64,000 bases of DNA. It comes from Mytilus trossulus (lineage: Eukaryota; Mollusca; Bivalvia; Mytilida; Mytilidae). Under the pieces are notes generated by a model. That model searched no databases. It was not told the origin of the DNA and was given only the letters and a program-made list of their open reading frames with translations. The translations under genes were made by a program, and so were the position numbers. How positions within the stretch are numbered: the first letter of the stretch is position 1; every line of letters begins with the position of its first letter. The DNA lies in NCBI RefSeq assembly GCF_036588685.1, contig NC_086378.1, forward strand, positions 48,850,686-48,914,685, written 5' to 3'. Shown piece after piece: positions 33,701-45,548 of this stretch.

Positions 33701-35122
33701 TGCGGCCAAGTTTGTTTAAATTTGGCCTGGTAGTTTCAGAGAAGAAGATTTTTGTAAAAGATTACTAAAATGGTTAAAAATTGACTATAAAGGGCAATAA
33801 CTCCTAAAGGGGTCAACTGACCACTTTGATTATGTTGACTTATTTGTAGATCTTACTTTGCTGAACATTATTGTTGTAACACTTTATCTCTATCTATAAT
33901 AATATTCAAGATAATAACCAAAAACAGCAAATTTTCCCTAAAATTACCAATTCAGGGGCAGCAACCCAATAACAGGTTGTCTGATTCATCTGAAAATTTC
34001 AGGGCAGATAGATCTTGACCTGATGAACATTTTTACCCCATGTCAGATTTGCTCTAAATGCTTTGGTTTTTGAGTTATAAGCCAAAAACTGCATTTTACC
34101 CCTATGTTCTATTTTTAGCTGTGGCGGCCATCTTGGTTGGTTGACGGGGTCACGCCACACAATTATTAAACTAGATACCCCAATGATGATTATGGCCAAG
34201 TTTGGATTAATTTGGCCCAGCAGTTTCAGAGGAGAAGATTTTTGTAAAAGTTAACGACGACGGACGCAGGACTACGGACGACGCCGGACGCCGGACGCCG
34301 GACGCCAAGTGATGAGAAAAGCTCACTTGGCCCTTCGGGCCAGGTGAGCTAAAAAGATACCACCAAAATTCATACATGACCTGTGATTTGTGGTACAATT
34401 TAATTAACCTTCTGAATAAGTTTCACAATATTTATTTGAGGCAAACAAAGAAAAAGAACAGAAACCGAAAATTCAGAAATTTTCCATTTGTCAAGAGGCA
34501 TAACTCTAGAACAGTAAAAGTGAGGCCACCAAAATTCAAACTCGATCTGTGCTTTGTGGTAATAAGTATTGTGTATAAGTTTCATTACATTTGGCTAATT
34601 AAGGATAGAGAAGCAAAACCATTTTTTTGAAGTATGTATGAAGTTATAAATATAAACCCTCGTTGTAGTGGATGGGGTATCAAGTTTTACCCTTAACCCA
34701 TGTTGACCATCTGTTCTGAACAGCGAGGGTTTATATTTATAAACTGCATTGTACTGCATCGTGTAACTAGTATACCTGATCAAATTTTGTGAAATCTGTT
34801 TCCCCAATCCACCATGGCTTCCATGTGCTGCTAGTTCATTCCATTTTTCGTCACTAAAGCTGGCAAATATAGTATTAAGAAGAGATGATTTTCCACATCC
34901 ATGTGAACCAATAATTGCAATATTCAATGGATGTTTTCCACTGGATATCGTACCAACCTCTTTTTGACAAATTTTTATCAGCTTCTGTTTGTCATCCCAA
35001 CCTTTTTTCTTTGTATTATCTATCTCAAGGAGGCTACCTATATCTATATCACTGTCTGAATCTTCTGTCTTTGAAACTGGCCCTCTTGAACCTTCATACG
35101 TATCCCTACTGAGTGCAGCCAT
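28921..35122 (-). CDS. P-loop GTPase-like protein with two C-terminal membrane segments (IFI44-like), gene A
   Basis: Four coding exons on the minus strand: 35122-34776, 31809-31460, 30752-30532, 29370-28921. GT/AG boundaries and phases all agree: 1368 nt, 455 residues. Walker A GSHGCGKS is at 72-79, a G3-like DMKG at 143-146, IIFVCSGD before residue 215, and G4-like TKSD at 241-244. The segment after G4 (RKHLGIPNNRFARIKNYCEDID) resembles the IFI44 region with LGVP and KNYS. The N-terminus is acidic and serine-rich (residues 19-30). Proline-rich linker about 336-355; TM1 about 358-381; about 45 loop residues with cysteines; TM2 about 426-449; short basic tail. So it is predicted to be a membrane-hairpin-anchored GTPase facing the cytosol. 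Start ATG is the first codon after a splice-acceptor-like ttatag, so coding may extend upstream (see 35794). IFI44 assignment is inference; other immune GTPase families remain possible. Confidence 0.85.
32535..32760 (-). repeat. Dispersed repeat in intron of gene A
   Basis: Contains agagggacgtaagattccag, cagccacactcataaatcga, acacatgcaaacagacaaac and caacaggaaccccacaaaaa. The reverse complement, partly degraded, lies at 52380-52535. Two overlapping minus-strand open frames here derive from the repeat. Confidence 0.75.
33065..34354 (+). repeat. Repeat with two 491-bp tandem units and terminal hairpin
   Basis: Two long units, marked by gggcaataactcc at 33301 and 33792, share ctctatctataataatattc, attttacccctatgttctat and cactagataccccaatga-like segments. 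It ends with a (ggacgcc)n stretch at 34283-34308 and a strong hairpin at about 34320-34348 (gctcacttggccc, ttc, gggccaggtgagc), then ctaaaaa. The two open frames at 33509 and 33999 are the same repeat translated. Confidence 0.85.
34360..34640 (+). repeat. Short tandem dispersed repeat ('aaaattcaaact' family)
   Basis: Two related units of about 140 bp with accaaaattcaaactcgatc, ttgtggtaataagtattg and aagtttcattacattt. Relatives occur at 32400-32520, 32780-33060 and 53430-53690. Confidence 0.65.
34644..34742. mobile_element. Small MITE, 18-bp TIRs
   Basis: ttataaatataaaccctcg at the left is inverted at the right (cgagggtttatatttataa). It lies directly downstream of the exon 1 donor of GTPase gene A (34776), on the gene strand within intron 1. 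Confidence 0.8.
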
Positions 35123-35793
35123 CTATAAATATACATAATCGAAAAAATCAGATAATCTTTTAAATGTTCCTTAAATTTATATGTTGAATGTCACTATCTT
35201 GTGCTCTATATTTAATATTCATACCTGCTGCTTGAAATGCTTGTATGTGCTGCAAATGTAAATACTGCTACTTAAAAATTAATCATTTTATGAAGTTATA
35301 TACTAGTAGTCAACTTTAAAAGAGCCCTAAAAGTAGTATGTGTAATTTTTACTTTTTCCAACTCATACTTCTTAGTTCTACTCATTTTTTTCCCAATAAG
35401 TTATATAGTTATTGACCAAGCAAGTTTACACTCATTAACCCAAACGACGTAGGAGTTAAGGTTAAAGGGTCATCCTGAGTTGTGCATATTAAATGAAATA
35501 TACTGAAACTGTTACATTATTTGGAGAATTGTGATGTAAATTAAGGAAGCCTAATTAATTTTCAATTTGTAACAATTAAGACAATGCCATATTGTCTGGT
35601 TGAAACTATAAGTATTATATTATATGTTGTAATCTAGATGTCTGTAGTTTGGTTTTGTCTTTTGATTGCTGTCCTATTTAGCTATTGGCATATAACCTAC
35701 ATATCCTACAGTTTAGTTCCATTTGGTGTAAATCAGTGTATGAAAATTCATTACTGAAATGGTTATGAGTATAGATTAATTGATTTTCTTTAC

Positions 35794-35851
35794 CTCAATA
35801 ATATGCTTAGAGGAAGATGAACCTACATGACGGACTGGAGACATGTACCTT
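35794..35851 (-). CDS. Candidate upstream coding exon of GTPase gene A
   Basis: On the minus strand, aatattttttag precedes and gtaaag follows a 58-nt block that is open in one frame (RYMSPVRHVGSSSSKHIIE). It joins in phase to the ATG-beginning exon at 35122. The fit of acceptor, donor and phase supports an exon, either coding or 5' UTR. No further upstream exon could be recognised up to 39050. Confidence 0.45.
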
Positions 35852-35859
35852 CTAAAAAA

Positions 35860-38175
35860 TATTTATTAAACAAAACAAAAATGTTTTACTTTAAGGTAGC
35901 ACTACAGTCAGAATTTTCTGACTCCAATCAACAGTCTTTAAAGAATAATTTCTCTAAAACTACTCCATGGATTTTTAAAATCTTTAACTAATTTTAAAGC
36001 TGAAATATAACTCTATCTTAATCTATCAAAAAAAATATTTTTGGTTTGATTGATCTCAAGATATAGCTCATTAATTGCCAAAAAAAGTGGTCTTCCAACT
36101 TGGATCAAAATGGCAAATTCATGTCAAATGGTAGTAAAAATTTGTTTTCATCCCTTTAATCAACCATATGAAATCAACAAAACCGTGTCTTAGATTTTTG
36201 ATATATGTCTCAAGTAAGAAGATATATTGATTTAACTGCTGGGTTCCAAACCTCATTTCACCTTTCATCTATTGAGACCTATAAATTCATTTAGAAGCAT
36301 ATTATCCAAAAACTGGGACACGGTATTGTAGAAAACACACCCTTTAATCATGTGAAGCCAAAGGGGGTACACATAAAGTTTCTATTTTCATTTTTTCATT
36401 ACATTTCTCATGAAAAATTGTTCTGAGAAATGACCTTAAAACTGAATTTCCTCCTTAGAACCTCTATAAAGTCAGTATAAATACAAGAATTCCACTGGGA
36501 ACACCCCAGGAGTGTTCTGATACCATTAATAAATATATCAATAGAACCAACTACTTTGTGTCTTTGATGCTGTAATGCTGTAAATTTTGCATTACATGCA
36601 TTGACATGTGAACTGTCCAACCCTTACTTGGCATTTGGCGGGAATTTGACGTCACAGATTTGACCAACATCTATAATGTAGTAATTAAATATAGACAAAG
36701 CTCCGCCTCTTTCCAGACAGTCTAAGATAAGAGAATAACATGATTAACCAGCTGCATAAAATCAATGTTAAACATCATTATTCTCTATATATAAAGAATA
36801 ATTTTCATTTGAATTTTAAAAAAGAAATTATAAACTATGTCTGAAAAAAGCTAGAACATTAAAAGTGTGCATAAAAAACATGTTCATAAAAAGATCAAGA
36901 GTTAGACCATACTCTTCTTGAAAATACACTTTTCCTCAAATTTTGTTTAATGTAATGGAACTGAAAAAATACATTTAAACACAAAACTGTATTCAAACGA
37001 AGAAGACCAAGGGGGGGGGGGGGGCACAGGGGGCACGTGCCCCCCCAGTTCAGGTCACCAAAAAATAATTTCTAACATAATTTTATTGCTACTGAATCTT
37101 CTTATCTAGAGCGGAAATGAATCACAGCTTGATTTGACTTCTTAAACTGGCCGTTAATTAATGCCAGCGTCCACATGCGTGATTTATGACAACTTATCGA
37201 TGGGTGTGTAAATATTGACACCTTTGTGTGTTTTTAATGTCTCTTTGCAAGCTTAAATTATGGAAAATACATTTACATGTTGATTGGAATAGTACGAATT
37301 TTTATTGGTTTATAATACAATACAGATTAAGATCGATTACCAGGTGAAACTTCTGATCTGTGTTTTTAAAGAATAGGTACAAATTATATGTTTATAAGTG
37401 TTTATAATGCAATTATTAGTAACAAGAAAGATTAAATTCATCAAAACGCGTATTAATCTGTACACTGATTTTGTTTCATAATTTTAAGCCCAGATACTGA
37501 AGGAGATTTGAACCGTTTCGAAGTGGACATTAACAAACATACGGTATCACTCTGGTCTATGTGATGTGCTCATGTTTGTCAACAATTAAAGTGCCGTTAT
37601 TAAAAAATCATTTCTATTGTAAGACCCTTATGTTTATATCTCTTGTAAACATTGAGCATGAATGTTGAATAGGGCGTCTAGGGAAATGCCAGGAATCCAT
37701 AGCTTATTAGTCCATCTAATTATATTATGTTTCTTTGCTTAAAAAATGTTAAATCTAATTCCATGTAATGACTGCACAAAAAATTACTTGTAAAGATCAA
37801 AAACATTTTTTTTAAAGTGGCTGGGACAAAAAAATCACGGTTTTGTAAAAAAAAACGCAAATAAATCGAGAGATATTATATAAGTAAATTTGCCTTAAAT
37901 ATTAACCTGTAAGTTTCTTCATTTTTTTTTATTTTCCATTAATGTCATCCATTAACTGTACATTTGCATTTTAATACACACAATACCATTGAAATGCTGA
38001 AAGACACATTTAATTTTTCAGTTACTATTATTCGATAAAGAAATTACGATTATCAAACAAGAAAAATTCCATAGAGTTACGATTATCATCCCGAATTTTT
38101 CAACGGCAATTTTTAAAGCGCTTAGACAATTCCAGTGCACCGTTACGATTCAATTTTGATGTAATGGTATAGAAA
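35860..38175. other. No gene seen; AT-rich with G14 tract
   Basis: Mostly unclassified AT-rich sequence. A G14 tract at 37011-37024 is followed by cacagggggcacgtgccccc, a short palindrome. Would contain the 5' end and promoter of GTPase gene A if its transcription starts here. Confidence 0.45.
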
Positions 38176-38179
38176 AACC

Positions 38180-38722
38180 TTGCAGCTGAGTAACAAGTGA
38201 CAAAAACATGCTATTGTCATTTAAGTAAATTGATTGTAAAGATTTTACCTATATCTGCCGTCGCCATATTTGGATAATCGTAATTGCAGTTACTATTATC
38301 TCTATAATACCAGTGATTATATATGTTTGCTCAAATTGGGGTTCATGCGTACAATATATTTTTGTTTAGAAACAAAACATTACATAGTTTATGGAAAGTA
38401 TAGACCTTTAAATGATAGAATAGAAAAGTGCCTGATGTGAATTGTGATAACACTGTTTTTAAAACATAAGGAATTTAAGGGATTTCTGTTACTTAGATCT
38501 AAATAAAGATTATTACTTTTTTCTCCTATTTATTAATTCGACAGAAAAAAGGTACAACCTTAAAAAAATGCATGCTTCTGTCATTTTTAAATGCAGATTG
38601 TGAGTTTAATTGAACGGTGACCCCATTTTTTTATTTTTATTTTTCCATTAAGTATAGAATAAAGTTTATTTAATTTATAGTAAAAAATAGAGAAATCCTT
38701 TATTAAAAAAAATGCGAGCCCC
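38180..38722 (-). repeat. Inverted copy of the 14836 TTAA-type element
   Basis: Read on the minus strand from 38722 it matches 14836 onwards: gggggctcgca, agatttctctat, aatggggtcaccgttca and aagcatgcattttt-like segments. The far end is unclear. Confidence 0.65.
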
Positions 38723-39239
38723 CTTATAACCAACTCAAGAAGTTCGAGGATGTCATAAAATTGACAACTCTTTTTAGAGGTAAACCATAAAACTTACTAT
38801 TCACAGCAAACTTTTAAGCCTATTGTTTTCCCTTTTTCTAAATGAAAATGACTCCCAAACAAAAAATTCGATGACAGCTCTCCGGTATTTACTTTCGTTT
38901 TCACAGTCAACAAATACAGGGCAATTTCTGATTGGACACTCGAGAGCATCTAGTCTCGGCCCAATACAACTTGTTTTCCTACTTTTGTCCCAATAAATTC
39001 GCCCCACTGACATGAAACCCGGCGAATAATACATGTTATAGTCTTCTTCTAATTTTTTTTACACTTTCAATTATGAAACACGCTCTCACTGGAATCTATA
39101 ATTTCTGTAATGAGGAGTTATAAAATTTTATTTTTGTCACACATTTAAAAAGTTTCTATGGAAAGCCGTTCTCGTCAAAACTATGTTTAAACCATTTTTC
39201 GAAAAATTTACACATTAAGAATTATAACAATTATAACAA

Positions 39240-39595
39240 AGCACAGTGAGATTTAAAAACTTCAAAACACACAGTGAGATTTAAAAACTTCAAAACACAC
39301 ACTGAGAATTAGAAATTACACACTGAGAATTAAAAATTACACACTGATAATTAAGAATCTCAGTTAAGAATCACACACTGAGTATTAAGAATTGCACAGT
39401 CACTGAGATTTCATAAAGACGCACTGAGATTACAAAAATGAAAAACACACACTGAGAATTGAAAATTACACACTGGGAATTGAAAATTACACACTGAGAT
39501 TTCAAAAAGACACATTGAGAATAAATAAACTGAAAACACGCACTGAGAATTTGAAATTACACATTGAGAATTCAAAATTACACTACAAGCTTAAA
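39240..39595 (+). repeat. Minisatellite array, left arm of foldback element
   Basis: About 15 imperfect units of acacactgaga followed by attaaaaatt or tttaaaaacttcaaa. The complementary array is at 40465-40660. Confidence 0.85.
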
Positions 39596-39880
39596 ACAAC
39601 TAGGGGACAGCACTCGTTAGTCCTTCAATTTTGCAGTTCCAAATTATTCATAAAAAAAACCTTTAGAAATGCAAGAACAAGAAAAATACTCACTCACTCC
39701 GAGGCTTATTTCAAAATATAACTAGATGGTGAAAAACTTTATTAAAAGAAATTAAAAGAATTATAAGAAAACATTGGAACAATCTGCAAAAAAATTTTTT
39801 TTTACTCAAGTATATAAAAGAAGATGTGGTATGATTGTTAATTAGACAACTTAATTTACTATCCACAAGAGACCAAAAAC

Positions 39881-40007
39881 TTTTCCACTGTTACCCTGAT
39901 TTCGCAAGATAATCTTTTATATTATTTTAATTATGCTATATAAACGTAACAAAAATATAAAAGATTATCTTATTTTATCTTGCGAAATCAGGTAACAGTG
40001 GAAAAGT
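39881..40007. mobile_element. Palindromic MITE, arms about 50 bp
   Basis: cttttccactgttaccctga and ttcgcaagataatctttta on the left are inverted as taaaagattatctt and gaaatcaggtaacagtggaa on the right, around a short AT-rich centre. Nested in the foldback element. Confidence 0.85.
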
Positions 40008-40095
40008 AAAAAAAATATTTAAAAAAAATACCGATACACTGGTAATGATCTGAATTATAAAGGCAACACACTTTTGAATATGAGCGCTGTTAAGT

Positions 40096-40350
40096 TTTGA
40101 AAGGAGTAGGTCCAGTAAGACCGCTTTTTGGCCCCAAAATATAGCAGTTTTAAAAAATTGTTAAAATGTATACTTTTACTTATTTATATTGGTTAGTAGA
40201 ATGGTTCTGCTACATAAATATGGGCTGTTTTTGACAATACAATGCACATATATTGGGTACTAGCACCACTAAGTCATGCTAAATTACCGAAATCTTCACA
40301 ATTCCAGCATTTTCGTTTAATTTTAGACGGTTTCACAAAAGTGGCCGCAT
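40096..40350 (+). repeat. Dispersed repeat shared with 14130-14380
   Basis: Same order of segments as in intron 6 of the palmitoyltransferase gene: ggagtaggtc, aaaatatagcagtttt, tctgctacataaat, taagtcatgctaaatta, cacaattccagcatttt and gtggccgcat. Confidence 0.75.
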
Positions 40351-40859
40351 CTGTGTTCATCAAAAATATTGAAATGTGGGGGGGATCTATAATGATAAGA
40401 GCTCTTGAGATCAAGATATTAATCTGTTGAATTATTCATCTTATGAATATTCATTATTAGTTTGCATATTAATCTCAGTGTGTATTTTTGAAATCTCAGT
40501 GTGTAATTAACAATTATCAGTGCACGTGTTTTTCAATTTATTTCTTCTCAGTGTGTCTTTTTAAAATCTCGATCAGTGTGTAATTTTTAATTCTCAGTGT
40601 GTCATTTCGATTTCTCAGTGTGGTATTTTAGGTTTTAAAATCTCAGTGTGGATTTTTTTTGAAAAAGGGGTTTAAACATAGTTTTGGCGAGAACGGCTTG
40701 CCAAATTCCTTTAATTAATGATTCAGTATACTATATAATCTAAAAATAAATAGACTTTAAGAAGGAAAACAGTCTGGCATGCTTCTACTGTATCACATGT
40801 ATATATATACAGATCTATAAACTAAACAGTTCATACATAAAATAAGATAATGTAAGATA

Positions 40860-41000
40860 AGATGTTTTTATTCCAATTAAAGAGCCCATGAAGAGCAAAG
40901 TATTTTATTACAATGATTTTTATAATTGTTACATAAAAGAAGTAAATTCCATGTATACGTATACGTATTCGTTTTATTTACAGTTAATATGACGGGACTC
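40860..41000 (-). repeat. Possible LINE 3'-end fragment
   Basis: ttttattccaattaaagagc, ccatgaagagcaaagt resembles ttttattgcaaatcaaagca, cccacaaggagcagaa at 10437-10475, the presumed 3' end of the LINE in intron 3. Orientation is minus. Weak evidence. Confidence 0.35.
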
Positions 41001-41059
41001 GTGCTTTTTATAGAACACAAGTTCTCTGGATAATGCAGCTTATAGCACATATCAATATA

Positions 41060-42460
41060 CATTTTCTTCTTTTTTTCTAGATTGCTTCGACTTTTAAACC
41101 CAGGAAATAAAAGCGTTTTAACAGTTAATGATAATATGGTGTCTCATAAGCCTTTCTAGGCTGGGTATTTGTCTTATTTTATTCTGTGCAATGTATTATA
41201 TTATATAATATGTATAAAAATCTGTAGACAAGTATGTGACACTTTAATAAAATAAATTATTATTAATGATCAATTACGCTATGTACATGATATATCTGCC
41301 TTGTTTCTCTAACTTTTTGCAGTTCATCAAGAAATGCCAATTAACGAAGATCAATAACGACTTTATTTTGAAGATTTGTTTCTTTTCTCTACCGATCTTG
41401 ACAAAAAGATAAAATGGTGCTAAATCTTCTTTTAAAGTTCCATAGCAATTGTATAAATATGACTCTCTTCTACCACTAAATGTGCGTTTAGTCGATTCAT
41501 AATATAAGTTTCAGTTAGGAGACATGCAGTTGAATACCCCCATATTTTTTTAAGATCCGAATAAGTTGATGATAAGATGGTTAAAAACGGTGTACAGATT
41601 CAATTTTGAACACGGTTATATCCAAACGTACCAAAGAAGTTTTATATTTGCTTTTTTTTTTTGGAAAAATTGAAGATGATAATTTTGACGGTGGCCGTGA
41701 TTTCGGTGAACACATGCAAAGTAACGTAACTGTGCGCTGTGAGCTTGCAGAAGAAACTGAAATAATTATCCAAATGTAGATAGATACTGTTGTCAGGTCA
41801 TTAAGATGGCATATTCTGGTATTATTATTAATATTGATTCATTGTCAAAAAATGAGAAAATGGACTAAAATCTATTTTGAGACTTTTTGGACATTCTGTC
41901 AAAGATTTTGTAAAATCACTGTTTTTACTATATTTGCAATATTTCACTAAGGGATTTTGTTATTTTCGTTGAGCAAGGTTTAAGTCAAGCTTGGAAGATT
42001 AAGCTAATCTATTTTTTTAATTTGTTTTTCAATTAGCAACATTTAACTTCAAATGATCTATCATATGACAAGCCCAGACTTCAATTCCTTAAAAAGTCTG
42101 TATGTTCTATTGTTAATTATTTATCTATGTGCTATTTTTTCTGTATCCCCTTAATTGACTTTTTTTTAACCCATTTAGAGAAATATTTGTAAAGTCTATT
42201 CTAGAAATTTTTGTTTGTTATAAAAACTGTGTAATTATTTTGATGTGTCAGATTGGATTTAGTATTACACTGAGCAGTTCCAACTCTGTACAATTGTATT
42301 CAATGCTGAACTTACTAAATTATACATCGCTAACCAGAGTCGTCTTTTGTTGCAAGAGCAACAAAATGTAGTCCCAGAGTCGATGCAGACTTGTACTGAT
42401 TATTCAATGTATGTGGTTCCAGGCCCAGTCACCAGATACACGGTCCCAGTTTCTATTTGT
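41060..42460. other. No gene seen
   Basis: AT-rich sequence with no convincing exon, repeat boundary or conserved motif on either strand. Confidence 0.5.
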
Positions 42461-42489
42461 GACAGCATGATTCGGGTTATTTTCTTTTC

Positions 42490-42830
42490 AAATATTTTAG
42501 GATGGTAATATATTAAGACTCTTACGGGAGGAATTGTGCTTGATTTTCATAAGATGAAAACATACTCTTTCAATTAGTTTAATTGAGGTTTGAGCCGACA
42601 TCTAAGTATTAAACTGCTCGTATTTTTTTGATAATTTATTATCATTGTCATTTTCCTTAGTTTTTGTTATACCTAGGACTCGGACTTCCTGTTAAACGAG
42701 TTTAACTGTGCATATTATTGTGTGTTTGTTTTTCCTACATTGGCTAGAGGTAAATGTAATGGGGAGAGTTGAGATCTCACAAAACATGTTTAACCACGTC
42801 ACATTCTGCGCCTGTTCAAAGTAGCTGTTC
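42490..42830 (+). repeat. Dispersed repeat, inverted relative of 47740-48070
   Basis: Contains caattagtttaattgaggt, attatcattgtca, gtgtgtttgtttttc, ttggctagaggta and gttgagatctcacaaaacat, all complementary to segments at 47790-48040 in the opposite order. Confidence 0.75.
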
Positions 42831-42974
42831 TTGAAGGCATTGTTTTGTTTTCTGCTCTCTTGTCGGTTTGTTGTCTCTTTGAAATGTTTTGACACATTCA
42901 CCTGTAACGTTGGTAGCCTATATATATTAACTAAGATACAAGCCAAACAAAACGTTTTCAATACAAAAAACATG

Positions 42975-43075
42975 AAAAGCGTAGGAAAGCGTAGTTGCGG
43001 GGGAAGGGGATAAGCGTAAAAAGCGTATACGCGGTGTAAGGGGGTAAGCGTAAAAAGCGTATTTGCGTGGTAAAG
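42975..43075 (+). repeat. Short tandem repeat of about 28-37 bp
   Basis: Three imperfect units with ggggtaagcgtaaaaagcgt and cggtgtaaggggg. Unusually G-rich for the region. Confidence 0.65.
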
Positions 43076-43383
43076 TATTAACATACTTTAATATAATGCT
43101 CCAAACTTTTCAAATATCAAACCCATTTCCTTGTTATCTCAGTTATTACATATATATATATACAAATACATGAAATATGACACTTTTTTTACATCTTATT
43201 TAAGTAACATGTGTGTTACATTTTAACGAGGCGTCGTTTGTTTTCTCTTATTTTTAATTGTAAATTCACATTGCGATAAGACGTGTCACGGTACTTGTCT
43301 ATCCCAAATTCATGTATTTGGTTTTGATGTTATATTTGCTATTCTCGTCAATATATAAATTAAATAGCTACTTATAAAAAAAT

Positions 43384-45540
43384 CAGGGTTTTATTGAAAT
43401 TATAGATCAGGAAATTACAGAGGACGAAATACTGTCAGCTGTTAAAAAGTTATGTAATGGGAAAGCCCCAGGGGAAGATGATTTTGTCAACGAATATATA
43501 AAAAGCACGGTGAATCAATTTTTGCCTATTTACGCTAAGTTATTCAATTTAGTGTTTGATTCTGGAATCGTTCCAAATTCATGGCTTATTGGTATCATTA
43601 AGCCGTTATTTAAAATCAAGGGGGATCCAAATAATTTGGATAATTACCGAGCTATTTGTCTTACATCGAATTTAGGAAAAGAGTTCACCTCTATATTTAA
43701 TTCAAGACTTAATGCTCTGTAAGACGAGATCGGGATTATAATTGATGCCCAGGTTAGTTTTCGTAAGGGGTATTCTGTCAAGATAGTATGTTTATCATGC
43801 ATGCTTTAATTTCACTATATTTGAGTTCGGGAAAGAAATTATTTTGCGCTTTTGTAGATTTTAGAAAAGCGTTTGACACAGTGTGGATGGTGGGACTATG
43901 GCAAAAACTATTAAAATATAATATTGGTGGGAAAATGTTTAATGTAAAGTTATATTAAGCATGTATACAGATAATAAGTCTTGTGTTAAAAATTGAGAAC
44001 TGAAAACAGATTTTTTCCCGTGTGAGGTAGGTGTAAGACAGGGAGAAAAAATGTCACCTTTTCTCTTTGCCTTATACCTTAATGACTTGGAGGAATATCT
44101 GGATGAAAACTCTGTGGATGGTCTAAAATTTATTAATGGAAAATTTACAGATAATCTTGATTTGTATATCAAGTTATTTATTCTTCTGTACGCCGATGAC
44201 ACAATTATTTTGCGGAGTCGGCAGAAGGGTTACAAAAGGCTCTTGATGTTTTGAGCAATATTGTTTTGATCGAGTGGAAACTCACTGTTAATGTTACAAA
44301 ACCAAAGATTGTATTTTTTTTCAAAGAGAAAGTATAATAAGAATGTTATTTTTAAACTATGTAATGAAATTATTGAAATTAAAGATTCATATGTTTATCT
44401 TGGTCTGCTGTTTAATGACAACGGAAACTTCTTTCAAGCTCGTAAAAAATTGGTAGACCAAGCTCAAAAAGCACTTTATGCTCTTTACAAGAAGATACAA
44501 AATATCTCACTTCCGATTGATCTACAGCTAAAATTATTTGATGCGTATGTGGTTCCTTTTTTGACCTATTCCTCGGAAATATGGGGGTTTGAAAATAAAA
44601 ATAATACTGAAAAGTTACATCTACAGTTTTGTAAGCGCAGTTTGGGTGTGCGATCATCTACGACAAATTTTATGGTATATGGGGAACTTGGAAGATTTCC
44701 ACTTGAACTGCAGATCAAGTTAAAAATGGTATGTTTTTGGCACAAGCTAGCAACAAATGATAAAAAAAACTATCGGGTAAACTTTATAAGTTACTTTGGT
44801 ACATGCATGAGCATGAAGGTTGTAATTTTAAGTGGTTTCACTATGTATCATTCACTGTGTTTAATGATTGTGGCTTTTGTGAACTATATTATTTTCCATA
44901 GCAAGTTGATTTTAATTATATTAAAATTAATGTAAGGCAGCGTCTTCAGGACCAGTTTATTCAAAAATGGTTATCAGATAGAAACAGTTCATCAAGAGGG
45001 GAATTTTATCTACACTTTGAAGAAGAGTTTTGCTTGGAACCATATCTGTTAAAATTAAGACGGGGTCATAGAGTAAACATATGTAAATTAAGGGTATGTA
45101 ATACAAAGTTTCCCATCGAAACAGGAAGATGGAGAAATGTACCACGAAATGAGAGGATTTGTCCACTCTGTAAAGCTGGTCTTGGAGATGTATACCACTA
45201 TATATGTAAATGTACCAACTGTGAAGTTAAGGATTTAAGGGGGAAGTTTATACCTCCAATTACATTATTAAAAATATCCAAATGAAAAAAAAGTACTTGG
45301 CATGCTTAAATATAGTAATAGTTATGTGCTGTTTAAGCTGTCAATTTTTATTCAAAAGGTAGAAAAGATGCTTGTCTAATTTAAAACTGTAATAAGTAAA
45401 AACTTATTTCTGAAGATGTATAATTTAAAAATGTATTCTGTTTATATTATAAACTATGTTGTAATTAATATTGTGTATATGAATATGCTCCTGTTACGCA
45501 GTCTTCTCCGGCTGAGTTTTCTCTAATAAACTATCAAACT
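43384..45540 (+). pseudogene. Degraded LINE reverse transcriptase and C-terminal region
   Basis: Plus-strand RT in several frames: KLCNGKAPGEDDFVNEYIK near 43450, NNLDNYRAICLTSNLGK near 43640, FVDFRKAFDTVW near 43855, GVRQGEKMSPFLFALYLNDL near 44030, the catalytic YADDT near 44190, then FEN-less LINE C-terminal parts LHLQFCKRSLGV and VYGELGRFPLELQ (to 44935) and a zinc-knuckle-like ICPLCKAGLGDVYHYICKC near 45165. At least four frame breaks and stops make it dead; for example a TAA stop follows SRLNAL at 43720. The element is 5' truncated near 43384. The 3' UTR ends near aataaactatcaaactatcaa at about 45525-45544. The C-terminal organisation is the same as in 10430-11670. Confidence 0.9.
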
Positions 45541-45548
45541 ATCAATGT

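Larger units (their letters stand above)
39163..40699. mobile_element. Foldback-type element with inverted minisatellite arms
   Basis: Left end aagccgttctcgtcaaaact and right end agttttggcgagaacggctt are inverted, followed on the inside by tatgtttaaacc and its complement. Next inside on the left is an array of about 18-22-bp units of the type cacactgagaattaaaaatt (39240-39595), and on the right the complementary array aatctcagtgtgtaattt (40465-40660). The centre holds a nested palindromic MITE (39881-40007) and a repeat shared with intron 6 of the palmitoyltransferase gene (40096-40350). No clean target duplication found. Confidence 0.85.

Noticed and set aside
33509..34199. Two similar 66-residue minus-strand frames
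   Set aside because: They are the two tandem units of one repeat, not paralogous genes.
34595..35122. Open frame extended to 34595 as one exon of the GTPase gene
   Set aside because: The splice donor at 34776 joins in phase to 31809; the continuation past it is intron and includes a MITE end.
38801..39034. 77-residue minus-strand frame as first exon of GTPase gene A
   Set aside because: It has several cysteines, but I found no donor in the right phase and no repeat or family match. Left unannotated.
42692..43084. 130-residue minus-strand frame
   Set aside because: Falls in a dispersed repeat and a G-rich tandem repeat, with no motif.
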